A program made the position numbers and the translations under genes. A stretch of DNA of 14,616 bases. Origin: a bacterium (GTDB taxonomy: Bacteria; Bacillota_I; Bacilli_A; RFN20; UBA1709). The notes beneath the pieces were generated by a model. It made no database searches. It was not told the DNA's origin and worked only from the letters and a program-made list of their open reading frames with translations. Location of the stretch: NCBI GenBank assembly GCA_012511355.1, contig JAAZGG010000085.1:1-14616 (forward strand). The letters are read 5' to 3'. Below, in pieces: positions 7,658 through 14,616 of the stretch; the stretch's first letter is position 1, and every line of letters starts with the position of its first letter.

Positions 7658-8299
7658 TTATACCCATTTACTCTGAATTTCTTCTTCTGGTTCTTCGTAG
7701 GACCATTCAGTTGTAACTCTTACGTAACAGAGTTCTCTAGGAGAATTAATAAGTCTTTGACCATCAATAGTAAAATAACGGTAACTATTACCATTAGAGT
7801 TATGGGCGGCGATTACATAATCTCCTGGCTCATTAAAGATTTTCTCACCAGTGAATTTCTCAAAATTGTTATTGTTTTTAGAATAAGCAATAAAATCGTT
7901 TTCGTCTTCTAATAAATCATGGGTTACTTTTACGTTTCCTCTAGCGCATCCATTGTTAACAACACCGTCTAAATTAATTAAAGGTAGATTATCTGCGTTT
8001 TTATAGGGTTCTTTTTGGGAATAATCAAAAATTTTATTGGCACTTTTAATTTTGGCTTTAACAAGGTTTTTATATCGGTCTTGGCGAGCACCGGCTTTTA
8101 ATTCAAAATTAAAGTCATCAAGTTTGGTTATTTCGTAGGATTGATTAGTAAAATTAATTTCATAACCAGAATTTTTCATTTCAGAATCAATTAGTAGTGG
8201 TTGTGGAAGTTTTGATTTTCCAAAATTCTCGGATGGAATAAAGGATCCAGCGAGCAATCCTGATAAAACGACAGCCAAAACAACAACACCTTTTTTCAT
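7658..8299 (-). CDS. secreted protein with Ig-like region, N-terminal part of an interrupted gene
   Basis: A 213-aa product starting with a signal peptide (MKKGVVVLAVVLSGLLAGSF), preceded by a strong AAGGGGTGAT ribosome site. Residues about 106-180 follow the pattern of bacterial Ig-like surface domains: a LINLDGV strand, Asn-rich turns, then EPGDYVIAAHNSNGNS and FTIDG, comparable with the usual Gly-x-Tyr ... Gly-Asn ... Phe-Thr-Ile-Asp ending. The Ig-like assignment is inference. The chain ends in an acidic stretch at TAA (7658-7660), after which the same frame stays open for another 152 codons. The gene probably encoded a longer extracellular protein. It is monocistronic, divergent from hppA, with a possible structured leader RNA just upstream. 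Specific function unknown. Confidence 0.6.
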   Translation of the reverse strand: MKKGVVVLAVVLSGLLAGSFIPSENFGKSKLPQPLLIDSEMKNSGYEINFTNQSYEITKLDDFNFELKAGARQDRYKNLVKAKIKSANKIFDYSQKEPYKNADNLPLINLDGVVNNGCARGNVKVTHDLLEDENDFIAYSKNNNNFEKFTGEKIFNEPGDYVIAAHNSNGNSYRYFTIDGQRLINSPRELCYVRVTTEWSYEEPEEEIQSKWV

Positions 8300-8321
8300 A
8301 TCACCCCTTCTTTCCTTTTTT

Positions 8322-8388
8322 GGTTAGAAGAACCTGTGCCCCCATTCTAGCACCATCTACTAGGGAATGCAAATGTCTAACCTGGGGC
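8322..8388 (-). promoter_or_regulatory. candidate pseudoknotted leader RNA
   Basis: Read on the minus strand, GCCCC (8388-8384) can pair with GGGGC (8342-8338), and GGTTAGA (8382-8376) with TCTAACC (8328-8322). The two pairings cross, giving an H-type pseudoknot. A bulged hairpin, CATTC(C)TAG/CTA-GAATG (8343-8350 with 8360-8369), fills the loop. The element ends about 12 nt before the ribosome site of the secreted-protein gene, where such a fold could control translation. A competing hairpin, GGCTT/AAGCC (8386-8399), shares the outer strand. It matches no riboswitch class I know. Chance pairing is possible. Confidence 0.3.
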
Positions 8389-8509
8389 TTTTATAAGCCA
8401 ATAAAAATCTTCTTTGATAAAAAAAACTTAATAAATATGTTGAATATCAAAGTTAACACATCATTGTAACAATTTGTTGCTGAACAAGATCCTTTTCTTG
8501 GGGTTTTTA

Positions 8510-8538
8510 TTGCTTTTATTTTTAAAAATATCTATAAT
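8510..8538 (+). promoter_or_regulatory. promoter of hppA
   Basis: TTGCTT (8510-8515), 17 nt, perfect TATAAT (8533-8538). Transcription would start near 8545, leaving a leader of about 48 nt. The in-frame GTG at 8560 falls inside that leader. Upstream lies a small perfect palindrome, ATTGTAACAAT (8463-8473). Confidence 0.65.
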
Positions 8539-8592
8539 GTTTAAGAGTATTTAAACCTAGTGGTTTTACTAGAAGTAAAAGGAGGGGTTAAT

Positions 8593-10713
8593 ATGCCCGT
8601 GATTATGGCAGCGTTTTTCTTGAGTAATATCTCAATTATTGTTGTCACTGCTGTAAGTTTACTTGGTCTATTGTATGCTTTAGTTCTTAGAGGAAAAGTT
8701 AACAAAGCTCAAGTTTCAGACCCAAAGATGATTGAAATCCAATCATACATTCGCGAGGGAGCGATGGCGTTTTTAAAAAGAGAATATAAGACATTAGTAA
8801 TTTTTGCTGGCGTGCTTTTTATTGCCTTGCTTCTTGGTGTCAATTGGCAAACAGCAGTTTGTTTTTTAGGTGGGGCGCTCTTATCAGGCTTAGCAGGTCT
8901 TTTAGGTATGCGTGCCGCAACAGCGGCCAACGCCAAAACAGCCTCGGCTGCTAAAGAAGGCGGAATGAATGCCGCTTCACAAGTGGCCTTCTCTGGCGGC
9001 GCAATTATGGGGCTCTGTGTTGTGGGCTTGGGCCTTGGCGGACTCAGCATATTCTTCATGCTCTTTAATTCTGGAGACACAGATTTAGTTACCGTTGCTA
9101 ACATTGTTACTGGTTTTGGTTTAGGAGCTTCTTCCATTGCCTTGTTCTCACGGGTCGGTGGTGGTATCTATACCAAGGCAGCCGACGTCGGTGCGGACTT
9201 AGTTGGTAAGGTTGAAGCGGGAATCCCCGAAGATGATCCTAGAAACCCAGCCGTCATTGCTGATAACGTTGGTGACAATGTTGGTGACGTTGCTGGTATG
9301 GGGGCTGACTTATTTGAATCTTATGTTGGAGCGATTGTATCGGCTATTTCTTTAGGAGCCTTTATGGTTAACTTAGATCCTGCAGCGACTAATAGTTTCG
9401 CTTACATCGTTTATCCATTATTCTTATCGGCCGTTGGTATAATTGCCGCGGTTATCGCAACTCTTTTTGTTAAGGGTGATAAAGACCCAGCCGCAGCTTT
9501 AAGAAAAGGGACTTATACGGCATCGCTTATTGTTGTTGTGGCCGCTGCCGTTTTAAGCTGGGCCTACTTTGGCGGAGAATTTTATAAAACTTTCTGTTCA
9601 GTGGTTGTCGGTTTAGTTGTTGGTGTCGTTATTGGAACGGTTACCGAAATCTATACATCAGGTGATTATAAGCATGTTAAAAAGATTGCGGCCCAATCAG
9701 AAACCGGTCCAGCGACCAATATTATTTCAGGAATTTCTACAGGTATGATGTCAACCATGGTTCCTGTTGTTTTGATTTCTATTGCAATTCTTGTGGCCTA
9801 TTTTGTTAGCGGTGGCGTCGCAACACCGACAGCCGGTGTCTATGGTATTGCTTTAGCGGCTGTTGGTATGCTTTCAACTACGGGTATTACGATTGCTGTT
9901 GATGCCTATGGTCCAGTTGCCGACAATGCTGGTGGTATTGCTGAAATGAGCGGACAAGATGAGGATGTCCGTGAAATTACTGATAAGTTAGACGCGGTTG
10001 GTAATACGACAGCGGCGATGGGTAAAGGCTTTGCTATTGGTAGCGCCGCCTTAACTGCTTTAGCTTTATTTGTTACCTTCATCTTTAGTTTTAATGCGAA
10101 AACGCCTGGTGTTGATATTACTACCAAATTAAATCTAGCCTCGCCCTTTGTTGTTGCCGGCTTATTAATCGGGGGTATGCTTCCTTTCTTATTCTCGGCC
10201 TTAACTATGTCTTCTGTTGGCAAGGCCGCCTTTGAAATGATTGAAGAAGTTCGTAGTCAATTTAAAAACGACCCTGGCATTATGGAAGGAACAAGCAAAC
10301 CCAATTATTCTCGTTGTGTTGATATTTCCACAAAAGCTGCTTTAAAGGAAATGATTATTCCTGGGCTCTTAGCGATTGTTGTTCCTCTACTCATCGGTGT
10401 TTTACTTGGTTATGAGGGTTTAGGTGGTCTTTTAGCAGGCTCCTTAGTCACTGGCGTTTTGTTGGCGATCTTTATGTCCAATGCTGGTGGCGCGTGGGAC
10501 AACGCCAAGAAACTATTTGAACAAACCGGTCGTAAAGGAACACCCGCTCATAAAGCCGCGGTTGTCGGTGATACTGTTGGCGATCCCTTTAAAGACACTT
10601 CAGGACCATCTATTAATATTCTAATTAAGTTAATGACAATTGTTGCCTTAGTCTTTATACCTTTGTTCTATGCCATTAATGAAGGACAAGGATTACTGAG
10701 TTTAATTAAGTAA
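8593..10713 (+). CDS. hppA: K+-dependent membrane-bound pyrophosphatase, probably Na+-pumping
   Basis: An integral membrane enzyme that hydrolyses PPi to pump Na+ and/or H+ out of the cytosol. The 706-aa product has many hydrophobic segments and normal length. The PPi/Mg site shows GADLVGKVE (200-208) and [20 protein letters not shown] up to about 243. Glu242 in the FES context is the position typical of Na+-PPases, not the shifted Glu of plant-type H+-PPases. [10 protein letters not shown] (470-479) has Ala where K+-independent enzymes have Lys, so K+ dependence is expected. The C-terminal domain keeps [11 protein letters not shown] and [20 protein letters not shown] 8593 is chosen because AAAGGAGGGG precedes it by 5 nt; an upstream GTG at 8560 would add 11 non-membrane residues. 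It is monocistronic between its own promoter and terminator. Confidence 0.96.
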   Translation: MPVIMAAFFLSNISIIVVTAVSLLGLLYALVLRGKVNKAQVSDPKMIEIQSYIREGAMAFLKREYKTLVIFAGVLFIALLLGVNWQTAVCFLGGALLSGLAGLLGMRAATAANAKTASAAKEGGMNAASQVAFSGGAIMGLCVVGLGLGGLSIFFMLFNSGDTDLVTVANIVTGFGLGASSIALFSRVGGGIYTKAADVGADLVGKVEAGIPEDDPRNPAVIADNVGDNVGDVAGMGADLFESYVGAIVSAISLGAFMVNLDPAATNSFAYIVYPLFLSAVGIIAAVIATLFVKGDKDPAAALRKGTYTASLIVVVAAAVLSWAYFGGEFYKTFCSVVVGLVVGVVIGTVTEIYTSGDYKHVKKIAAQSETGPATNIISGISTGMMSTMVPVVLISIAILVAYFVSGGVATPTAGVYGIALAAVGMLSTTGITIAVDAYGPVADNAGGIAEMSGQDEDVREITDKLDAVGNTTAAMGKGFAIGSAALTALALFVTFIFSFNAKTPGVDITTKLNLASPFVVAGLLIGGMLPFLFSALTMSSVGKAAFEMIEEVRSQFKNDPGIMEGTSKPNYSRCVDISTKAALKEMIIPGLLAIVVPLLIGVLLGYEGLGGLLAGSLVTGVLLAIFMSNAGGAWDNAKKLFEQTGRKGTPAHKAAVVGDTVGDPFKDTSGPSINILIKLMTIVALVFIPLFYAINEGQGLLSLIK

Positions 10714-10721
10714 AAAAGAAT

Positions 10722-10764
10722 AAAAAGTACCCAAAATCTAAATTGCAGAAAAGGGTACTTTTTT
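10722..10764 (+). terminator. rho-independent terminator of hppA
   Basis: AAAAAGTACCC (10722-10732) pairs perfectly with GGGTACTTTTT (10753-10763) across a 20-nt loop and runs into a T tract, 9 nt after the hppA stop. The A-rich left arm could also serve transcripts arriving from the other strand. Confidence 0.85.
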
Positions 10765-10770
10765 GTTTCC

Positions 10771-10853
10771 AAAAAAACAACCAATTGAGTGATTACCTTG
10801 CTGACCGAAGCCGCCAGTATCGAACGCCCGAAGCGTTTGTCAATTGGCTGTTT
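10771..10853 (-). ncRNA. candidate three-way-junction small RNA
   Basis: Fourteen-nt arms at 10775-10788 and 10840-10853 close an element containing hairpins 10801-10817 (5 bp) and 10823-10837 (5 bp, five-base loop). On the plus strand, two stem positions (10780/10848 and 10804/10814) are A-C mismatches; on the minus strand both become G-U pairs. On the minus strand the closing arm also runs into seven U (10777-10771), as in an intrinsic terminator. The interior is GC-rich against AT-rich surroundings. A minus-strand TATAGT at 10885-10890 could be a -10 box, but no good -35 is seen. It is not a cloverleaf and matches no family I recognise. A repeat element or transcription-termination structure is the alternative. 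Confidence 0.45.
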
Positions 10854-10899
10854 AAGTTACATTACATAACGTCAAGTTTTACCTACTATAAGAGTATAT

Positions 10900-10928
10900 T
10901 TGTGTAAAGATTTGAAAAGATATATAAT
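10900..10928 (+). promoter_or_regulatory. promoter of the 109-aa orphan gene
   Basis: TTGTGT (10900-10905), 17 nt, TATAAT (10923-10928). The start codon is about 76 nt downstream, so the leader would be roughly 70 nt and AT-rich. Confidence 0.55.
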
Positions 10929-11004
10929 TTTGGCATCAGAGTATATTAAAATGAATTTAAGCCACAAATTAAAAACGTAATCTATTTAGAGGAGGTAGTA
11001 GGAA

Positions 11005-11334
11005 ATGGGAAGTAGATGGAATGAGACATCAATTAGAGTATTAACCAGTCTTGAATCAATGGCTTTAGCAGTAGAAAGTTTGTTATGGAAGTATCAAATA
11101 CCTGAAGAAATCGCTGATATGTTTATGAGTGATTTAGAATCTGTAAAAAAGAGAATTGAAAAAGATAAAGAAGAGGAAGAATGTTTGTCACTTTGGGACA
11201 AAAAGAAATTACTAGAGAAGTTTGCTAACAAAGATAATCTATCAGAAATAGAACAAAAGGCTGTTAATGAGATTATTAATCTAGCTAAGGAAATGCTTAT
11301 TAAAGAAGCCGAGGCAAACAAAGAGAAAAAGTGA
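11005..11334 (+). CDS. hypothetical charged helical protein
   Basis: A 109-aa protein of unrecognised family. It has no signal peptide and no membrane segment. Residues about 30-60 and 85-109 are dominated by Glu and Lys, with heptad-like Leu/Ile spacing, so it is probably helical or coiled-coil and cytosolic. The ribosome site GGAGGT (10991-10996) is near-ideal, 8 nt before the ATG, and a promoter precedes it, so it is very likely a real gene despite the lack of homologues I can name. It ends with TGA. It stands alone between two candidate minus-strand small RNAs. No plus-strand terminator is obvious after it. Confidence 0.75.
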   Translation: MGSRWNETSIRVLTSLESMALAVESLLWKYQIPEEIADMFMSDLESVKKRIEKDKEEEECLSLWDKKKLLEKFANKDNLSEIEQKAVNEIINLAKEMLIKEAEANKEKK

Positions 11335-11356
11335 TAAATTTTTATTGATTAATAAA

Positions 11357-11436
11357 TAAAAAAGGTAAGTGCAGTGACATGATCTGGATTTTACGTGGGA
11401 ACAAACCCACCACCAGCCGGTATTGCACTTATCCAT
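11357..11436 (-). ncRNA. candidate ~80-nt small RNA with its own promoter and terminator
   Basis: The predicted transcript runs from about 11436 down to the six-U tract at 11363-11358. Its 5' and 3' ends pair: TGCACTTA (11424-11431) with TAAGTGCA (11366-11373), extended by CC/GG across a one-base bulge. Inside are CTGG/CCAG (11384-11387 with 11413-11416) and the hairpin GTGGG/CCCAC (11395-11399 with 11406-11410, six-base loop). The upstream promoter is near consensus and places the start at the base of the closing stem. The size suits a signal-recognition RNA, but the conserved GGAA-loop motif of that RNA is absent, and no tRNA, tmRNA or known riboswitch pattern fits. Unknown class. Confidence 0.6.
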
Positions 11437-11442
11437 GTGCTT

Positions 11443-11470
11443 ATTATAACAAAATCATAAAAAAAGTCAA
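11443..11470 (-). promoter_or_regulatory. near-consensus promoter of the 11357-11436 small RNA
   Basis: On the minus strand, TTGACT (11465-11470), 16 nt, perfect TATAAT (11443-11448). Among the best promoters in the window; it fires away from the 11612 gene. Confidence 0.7.
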
Positions 11471-11510
11471 TGTTTTTATAAATAAGAAATCTATTGATAA
11501 AACCTAGGGT

Positions 11511-11537
11511 TTTTACAATTTTACAAAAATTTTACAA
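11511..11537 (+). repeat. three direct copies of TTTTACAA
   Basis: Exact copies begin at 11511, 11519 and 11530, just upstream of the -35 box at 11550 and between two divergent promoters. They may be a regulator-binding array or an AT-rich UP element. Confidence 0.5.
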
Positions 11538-11549
11538 AGGTTTTCAATA

Positions 11550-11578
11550 TTGAAGTAGACTATTGTCTAAAGTATAAT
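11550..11578 (+). promoter_or_regulatory. promoter of the broken gene and galU-nifJ
   Basis: TTGAAG (11550-11555), 17 nt, TATAAT (11573-11578). It lies about 33 nt before the ATG at 11612. No other promoter is evident before galU, so it probably drives galU and nifJ too. Confidence 0.65.
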
Positions 11579-11611
11579 AAAAATGTTAAAGTAAAAATGG
11601 GTGGTGATGAA

Positions 11612-11992
11612 ATGCCGGCAATTAGATTTACTAAAGGTCGTGCGCGAGTGTATCTCAAGGACATAAATAACTGGAAAAAGAAGACAATGTCCGTAGAGGC
11701 ATTATCTTTAGTAGTAGGTATTTATGAGGATGTTATTCGTGATCAACTCGCTTCTTTTGAACCACTCATTAAAATTACTGGCTGATGTCGATGTTATTGC
11801 CTTAAAGCCGGAATTAGAAAAATATATTGCGGCCAAGACTGTAAAAAGAAAGACAACTAGAAGGAAAAAACCTCACCCCAAATATAAAAGTGTGGTGGAC
11901 TTATCAATTCTGCCGTAAATTTAAGTTTTAACCAATTGAAAGATTTAAAGAAGTTGGTTAACGAAGAATATAAAGCTAAGAAGGAAAAATAA
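11612..11992 (+). pseudogene. small conserved-looking protein gene with two compensating frameshifts
   Basis: The first part (start ATG 11612, ribosome site GGTGGTGAT) reads MPAIRFTKGRARVYLKDINN onward and stops at TGA 11783-11785. Just before that, coding passes to another frame (LLADVDVIALKPELEKYIAA, then a Lys/Arg-rich stretch) that stops at 11916-11918. The original frame is then open again (VNLSFNQLKDLKKLVNEEYK) to TAA 11990-11992, one base before the galU start. Reconstructed length is about 126 residues. MSVEALSLVVGIYEDVIRDQL resembles a helix-turn-helix or a packed helical pair, and the tail is basic, so nucleic-acid binding is possible. Family not recognised. The two indels may be real decay or sequence error; the intact start signals and operon position favour recent or artefactual damage. 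Confidence 0.55.
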
Positions 11993-11993
11993 G

Positions 11994-12878
11994 ATGAAGA
12001 AAATCAAAAAGGTTGTTATTCCAGCGGCGGGCTTAGGTACTAGGTTCTTCCCCATTACTAAGTCAATCCCTAAAGAGATGCTTCCGATTATTGATGTCCC
12101 TGTTATTCAAGTTATTATAGATGAAGCCGTAAAAGCTGGCTTAGAAGAAGTGATTATTGTTAATAGTAGGGACAAGAAAGCAACAGAACATTATTTCCAA
12201 GCGGATGAAGATTTAGAAAAAATGTTGCTCGCCAAGGGGCAGGAAGATTTAGTTAAACTTTTAAAGCAAATAGAAACCAAGGTAAAAATAACTTTCACTT
12301 ATCAAGATAATCCCCAAGGACTAGGGCATGCGGTTTTATGTGCAAAAGAGGCCGTTGGCGATGAGCCCTTTGCTGTTTTGCTTGGTGATGATATTGTGGT
12401 CAATTATCAAGGAGAACCAGCTATAAAACAATTGATGCGGGTTTATGAAGAAGTAAATTGTTCAATTGTTGGGGTTCAGGAAGTTGCCAAAGAAGATGTT
12501 AGTAAATATGGCATTGTCAAAGCCTTAAAGATGCAAGGACGTTTATCAGAATTGTGTGATTTGGTTGAGAAACCAGCAATTGAAGAAGCACCCAGTTGCT
12601 TGGCTATCCTAGGTTGCTATATTCTAACACCGAAGATTTTTGAACTTCTCGCTACTCAAGAAAGAGGAGCGGGCAATGAAATCCAGTTGACAGATGCAAT
12701 CAAGCGTTTAGTTTCTTTAGAAGGCGTCTACGCCTATAATTTTGAGGGGCAACGTTTTGATGTGGGCGATAAATTAGGTTATGTTATGGCTAATATTAAT
12801 TTTGCCTTACACCGCAAAGAGTATCGCAAACCGCTACTAGCCTACTTAAAAGAAGAGATAGAAAAGGAGACGATTTAA
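11994..12878 (+). CDS. galU: UTP-glucose-1-phosphate uridylyltransferase
   Basis: Makes UDP-glucose from UTP and glucose-1-phosphate for glycolipid, polysaccharide or galactose metabolism in the cytosol. The 294-aa length is typical. The nucleotidyltransferase motif AAGLGTRFFP (11-20) with KEMLP (27-31) is followed by GLGHAV (109-114), LLGDDI (129-134), YGIVK (171-175), VEKP (190-193), GNEIQLTDAI (226-235) and FDVGDKLGY (254-262), all as in GalU. AAGGA at 11981-11985 gives an 8-nt spacing to the ATG. The start follows the stop of the broken gene by one base, and nifJ starts immediately after its own stop, so the three are one transcription unit. Confidence 0.95.
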   Translation: MKKIKKVVIPAAGLGTRFFPITKSIPKEMLPIIDVPVIQVIIDEAVKAGLEEVIIVNSRDKKATEHYFQADEDLEKMLLAKGQEDLVKLLKQIETKVKITFTYQDNPQGLGHAVLCAKEAVGDEPFAVLLGDDIVVNYQGEPAIKQLMRVYEEVNCSIVGVQEVAKEDVSKYGIVKALKMQGRLSELCDLVEKPAIEEAPSCLAILGCYILTPKIFELLATQERGAGNEIQLTDAIKRLVSLEGVYAYNFEGQRFDVGDKLGYVMANINFALHRKEYRKPLLAYLKEEIEKETI

Positions 12879-13787
<909 letters not shown>

Positions 13788-14616
13788 GTTCATCTGTATC
13801 GGCCCTTCTCTATTAAACATTTCTTAAAAGTTTTACCCAAGACTGTTAAAAAGATTGCGGTTTTAAATCGGACTAAAGAAATTGGAGCGATTGGCGAACC
13901 CCTATATTTAGATGTGGTAGCCGCTTTAGCCGATAGTGAAAGAAAGATTAAGGTTATCGGTGGTCGTTATGGTCTTTCCAGTAAAGACACCCAACCAAGA
14001 GCTATTAAAGCAGTTTATGATCATCTTAAAAAGCCCAATCCTTTTAATGGTTTTACTATCAGTATTATTGATGATGTTACCTTTATATCACTAAAAGAGG
14101 ATCCTAACTTTGTGGTTCGCAATTCTTATACCTCTTGTCTTTTTTATGGTATAGGAAGTGATGGGACGGTCTCGGCTAATAAGAATTCAATTAAGATTAT
14201 CGGCGACCACACAGATCTATATTCACAAGCTTATTTTGCTTACGATTCTAAGAAAGCTGGTGGGGCGACTAGGAGTAATCTACGCTTTGGTCGTGAGCCA
14301 ATCAGATCCACCTATCTTATTCAAAACGCCGATTTTATTTCCTGTTCACTGGATACTTATCTTTTTAAATATGATATGCTCACTAACCTTAAGGAAGGTG
14401 GGACCTTCTTACTTAATACCACCTTTGAAGGAGAAGAGTTAATCAAATATCTTCCTAGTAAAGTGAAAGAACTTTTGTCTTTGAAAAAGGCCAAGTTCTA
14501 TGTGATTCATGCTACTAAGATGGCTGTAAGCATCGGTATGGGGAATAGAACTAACACCATCTTACAAGCCACTTTCTTTCTACTTACTTGCATTATTGTA
14601 GACTTTGATCAAGCCA
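13788..14616 (+). pseudogene. nifJ: continuation of nifJ after the in-frame TAG, truncated by the window end
   Basis: In the same frame as the upstream part, 276 codons are open with no stop to the last base. They match the family closely: VHLYRPFS, NRTKEIGAIGEPLYLDVV, IGGRYGLSSKD, ISIIDDVTF, FYGIGSDGTVSANKNSIKII, AYFAYDSKKAGG, NLRFGREPIRSTYLI and KYDMLTNLKEGGTFLLNT. These cover the rest of domain II, the CoA-binding region and the early gamma-type domain. Together with the N-terminal part this gives about 579 codons of an expected total near 1170-1190, so the ferredoxin-like and thiamine-diphosphate domains lie beyond the window. The absence of any secondary damage argues that the stop is recent, erroneous or read through. 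Confidence 0.85.

Noticed and set aside
8560..8592. GTG start of hppA 11 codons upstream
   Set aside because: No ribosome site before it, and the AAAGGAGGGG that serves ATG 8593 would lie inside the coding region.
8709..9137. 142-aa opposite-strand open frame (and a similar one at 9906-10223)
   Set aside because: Both lie wholly inside hppA, have biased Pro/Lys/Ala composition typical of antisense shadows and no start signals.
10771..10853. Mobile miniature inverted-repeat element
   Set aside because: The inverted ends are suggestive, but no target duplication or second copy is present in the window, and the strand-specific wobble pairs and U tract fit an RNA better. Not fully excluded.
11357..11436. 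Signal-recognition particle RNA
   Set aside because: Size and isolated promoter fit, but the conserved GGAA tetraloop and adjacent asymmetric-loop motif are missing; the apical loop is six bases of U/G.

Overview
The window looks like a chromosomal segment of a low-GC, anaerobic, fermentative Firmicute or Mollicutes-like bacterium (Bacilli/Erysipelotrichia-type; placement is inference). The evidence is AT-rich intergenic DNA, strong AGGAGG/AAGGGG ribosome sites and tightly packed operons. TGA is used as a stop, so this is not the Mycoplasma code. The gene content is anaerobic: pyruvate:ferredoxin oxidoreductase, a membrane pyrophosphatase, formate-THF ligase and a DUF951 protein.

Left part (1-3745): the tail of an unrecognised gene is followed by a translationally coupled trio: an ApbE-type flavin transferase lipoprotein, a NusG-domain-II membrane protein and a Gx/PF07456 membrane protein. 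This combination recalls extracellular flavin/electron-transfer loci. The trio abuts, stop to stop with no gap, a GPH/MelB-type MFS symporter on the opposite strand.

Middle (3746-7149): a one-carbon operon, fchA-like cyclodeaminase/cyclohydrolase, fhs, folD and DUF951, with junctions of one base or less. The symporter and this operon are fired by back-to-back promoters whose -35 boxes overlap in one 17-nt palindrome. FolD appears to lack the Lys and Gln of the bifunctional enzyme's cyclohydrolase site, which suggests that the fchA-like protein performs that step.

Right part (7199-14616): a secreted Ig-like protein split by one in-frame TAA; a possible pseudoknotted leader RNA; a K+-dependent, probably Na+-pumping pyrophosphatase (hppA) with promoter and terminator; an orphan 109-aa protein flanked by two compact minus-strand RNA candidates, one with a near-consensus promoter and U-run terminator; a small gene broken by two compensating frameshifts; galU; and nifJ, which runs off the window and carries a single in-frame TAG where the family normally has Lys.

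The strongest leads are the two unassigned small RNAs, the FolD/FchA division of labour, the shared divergent operator, and the unusual number of genes interrupted by isolated lesions (decay, assembly error or recoding).
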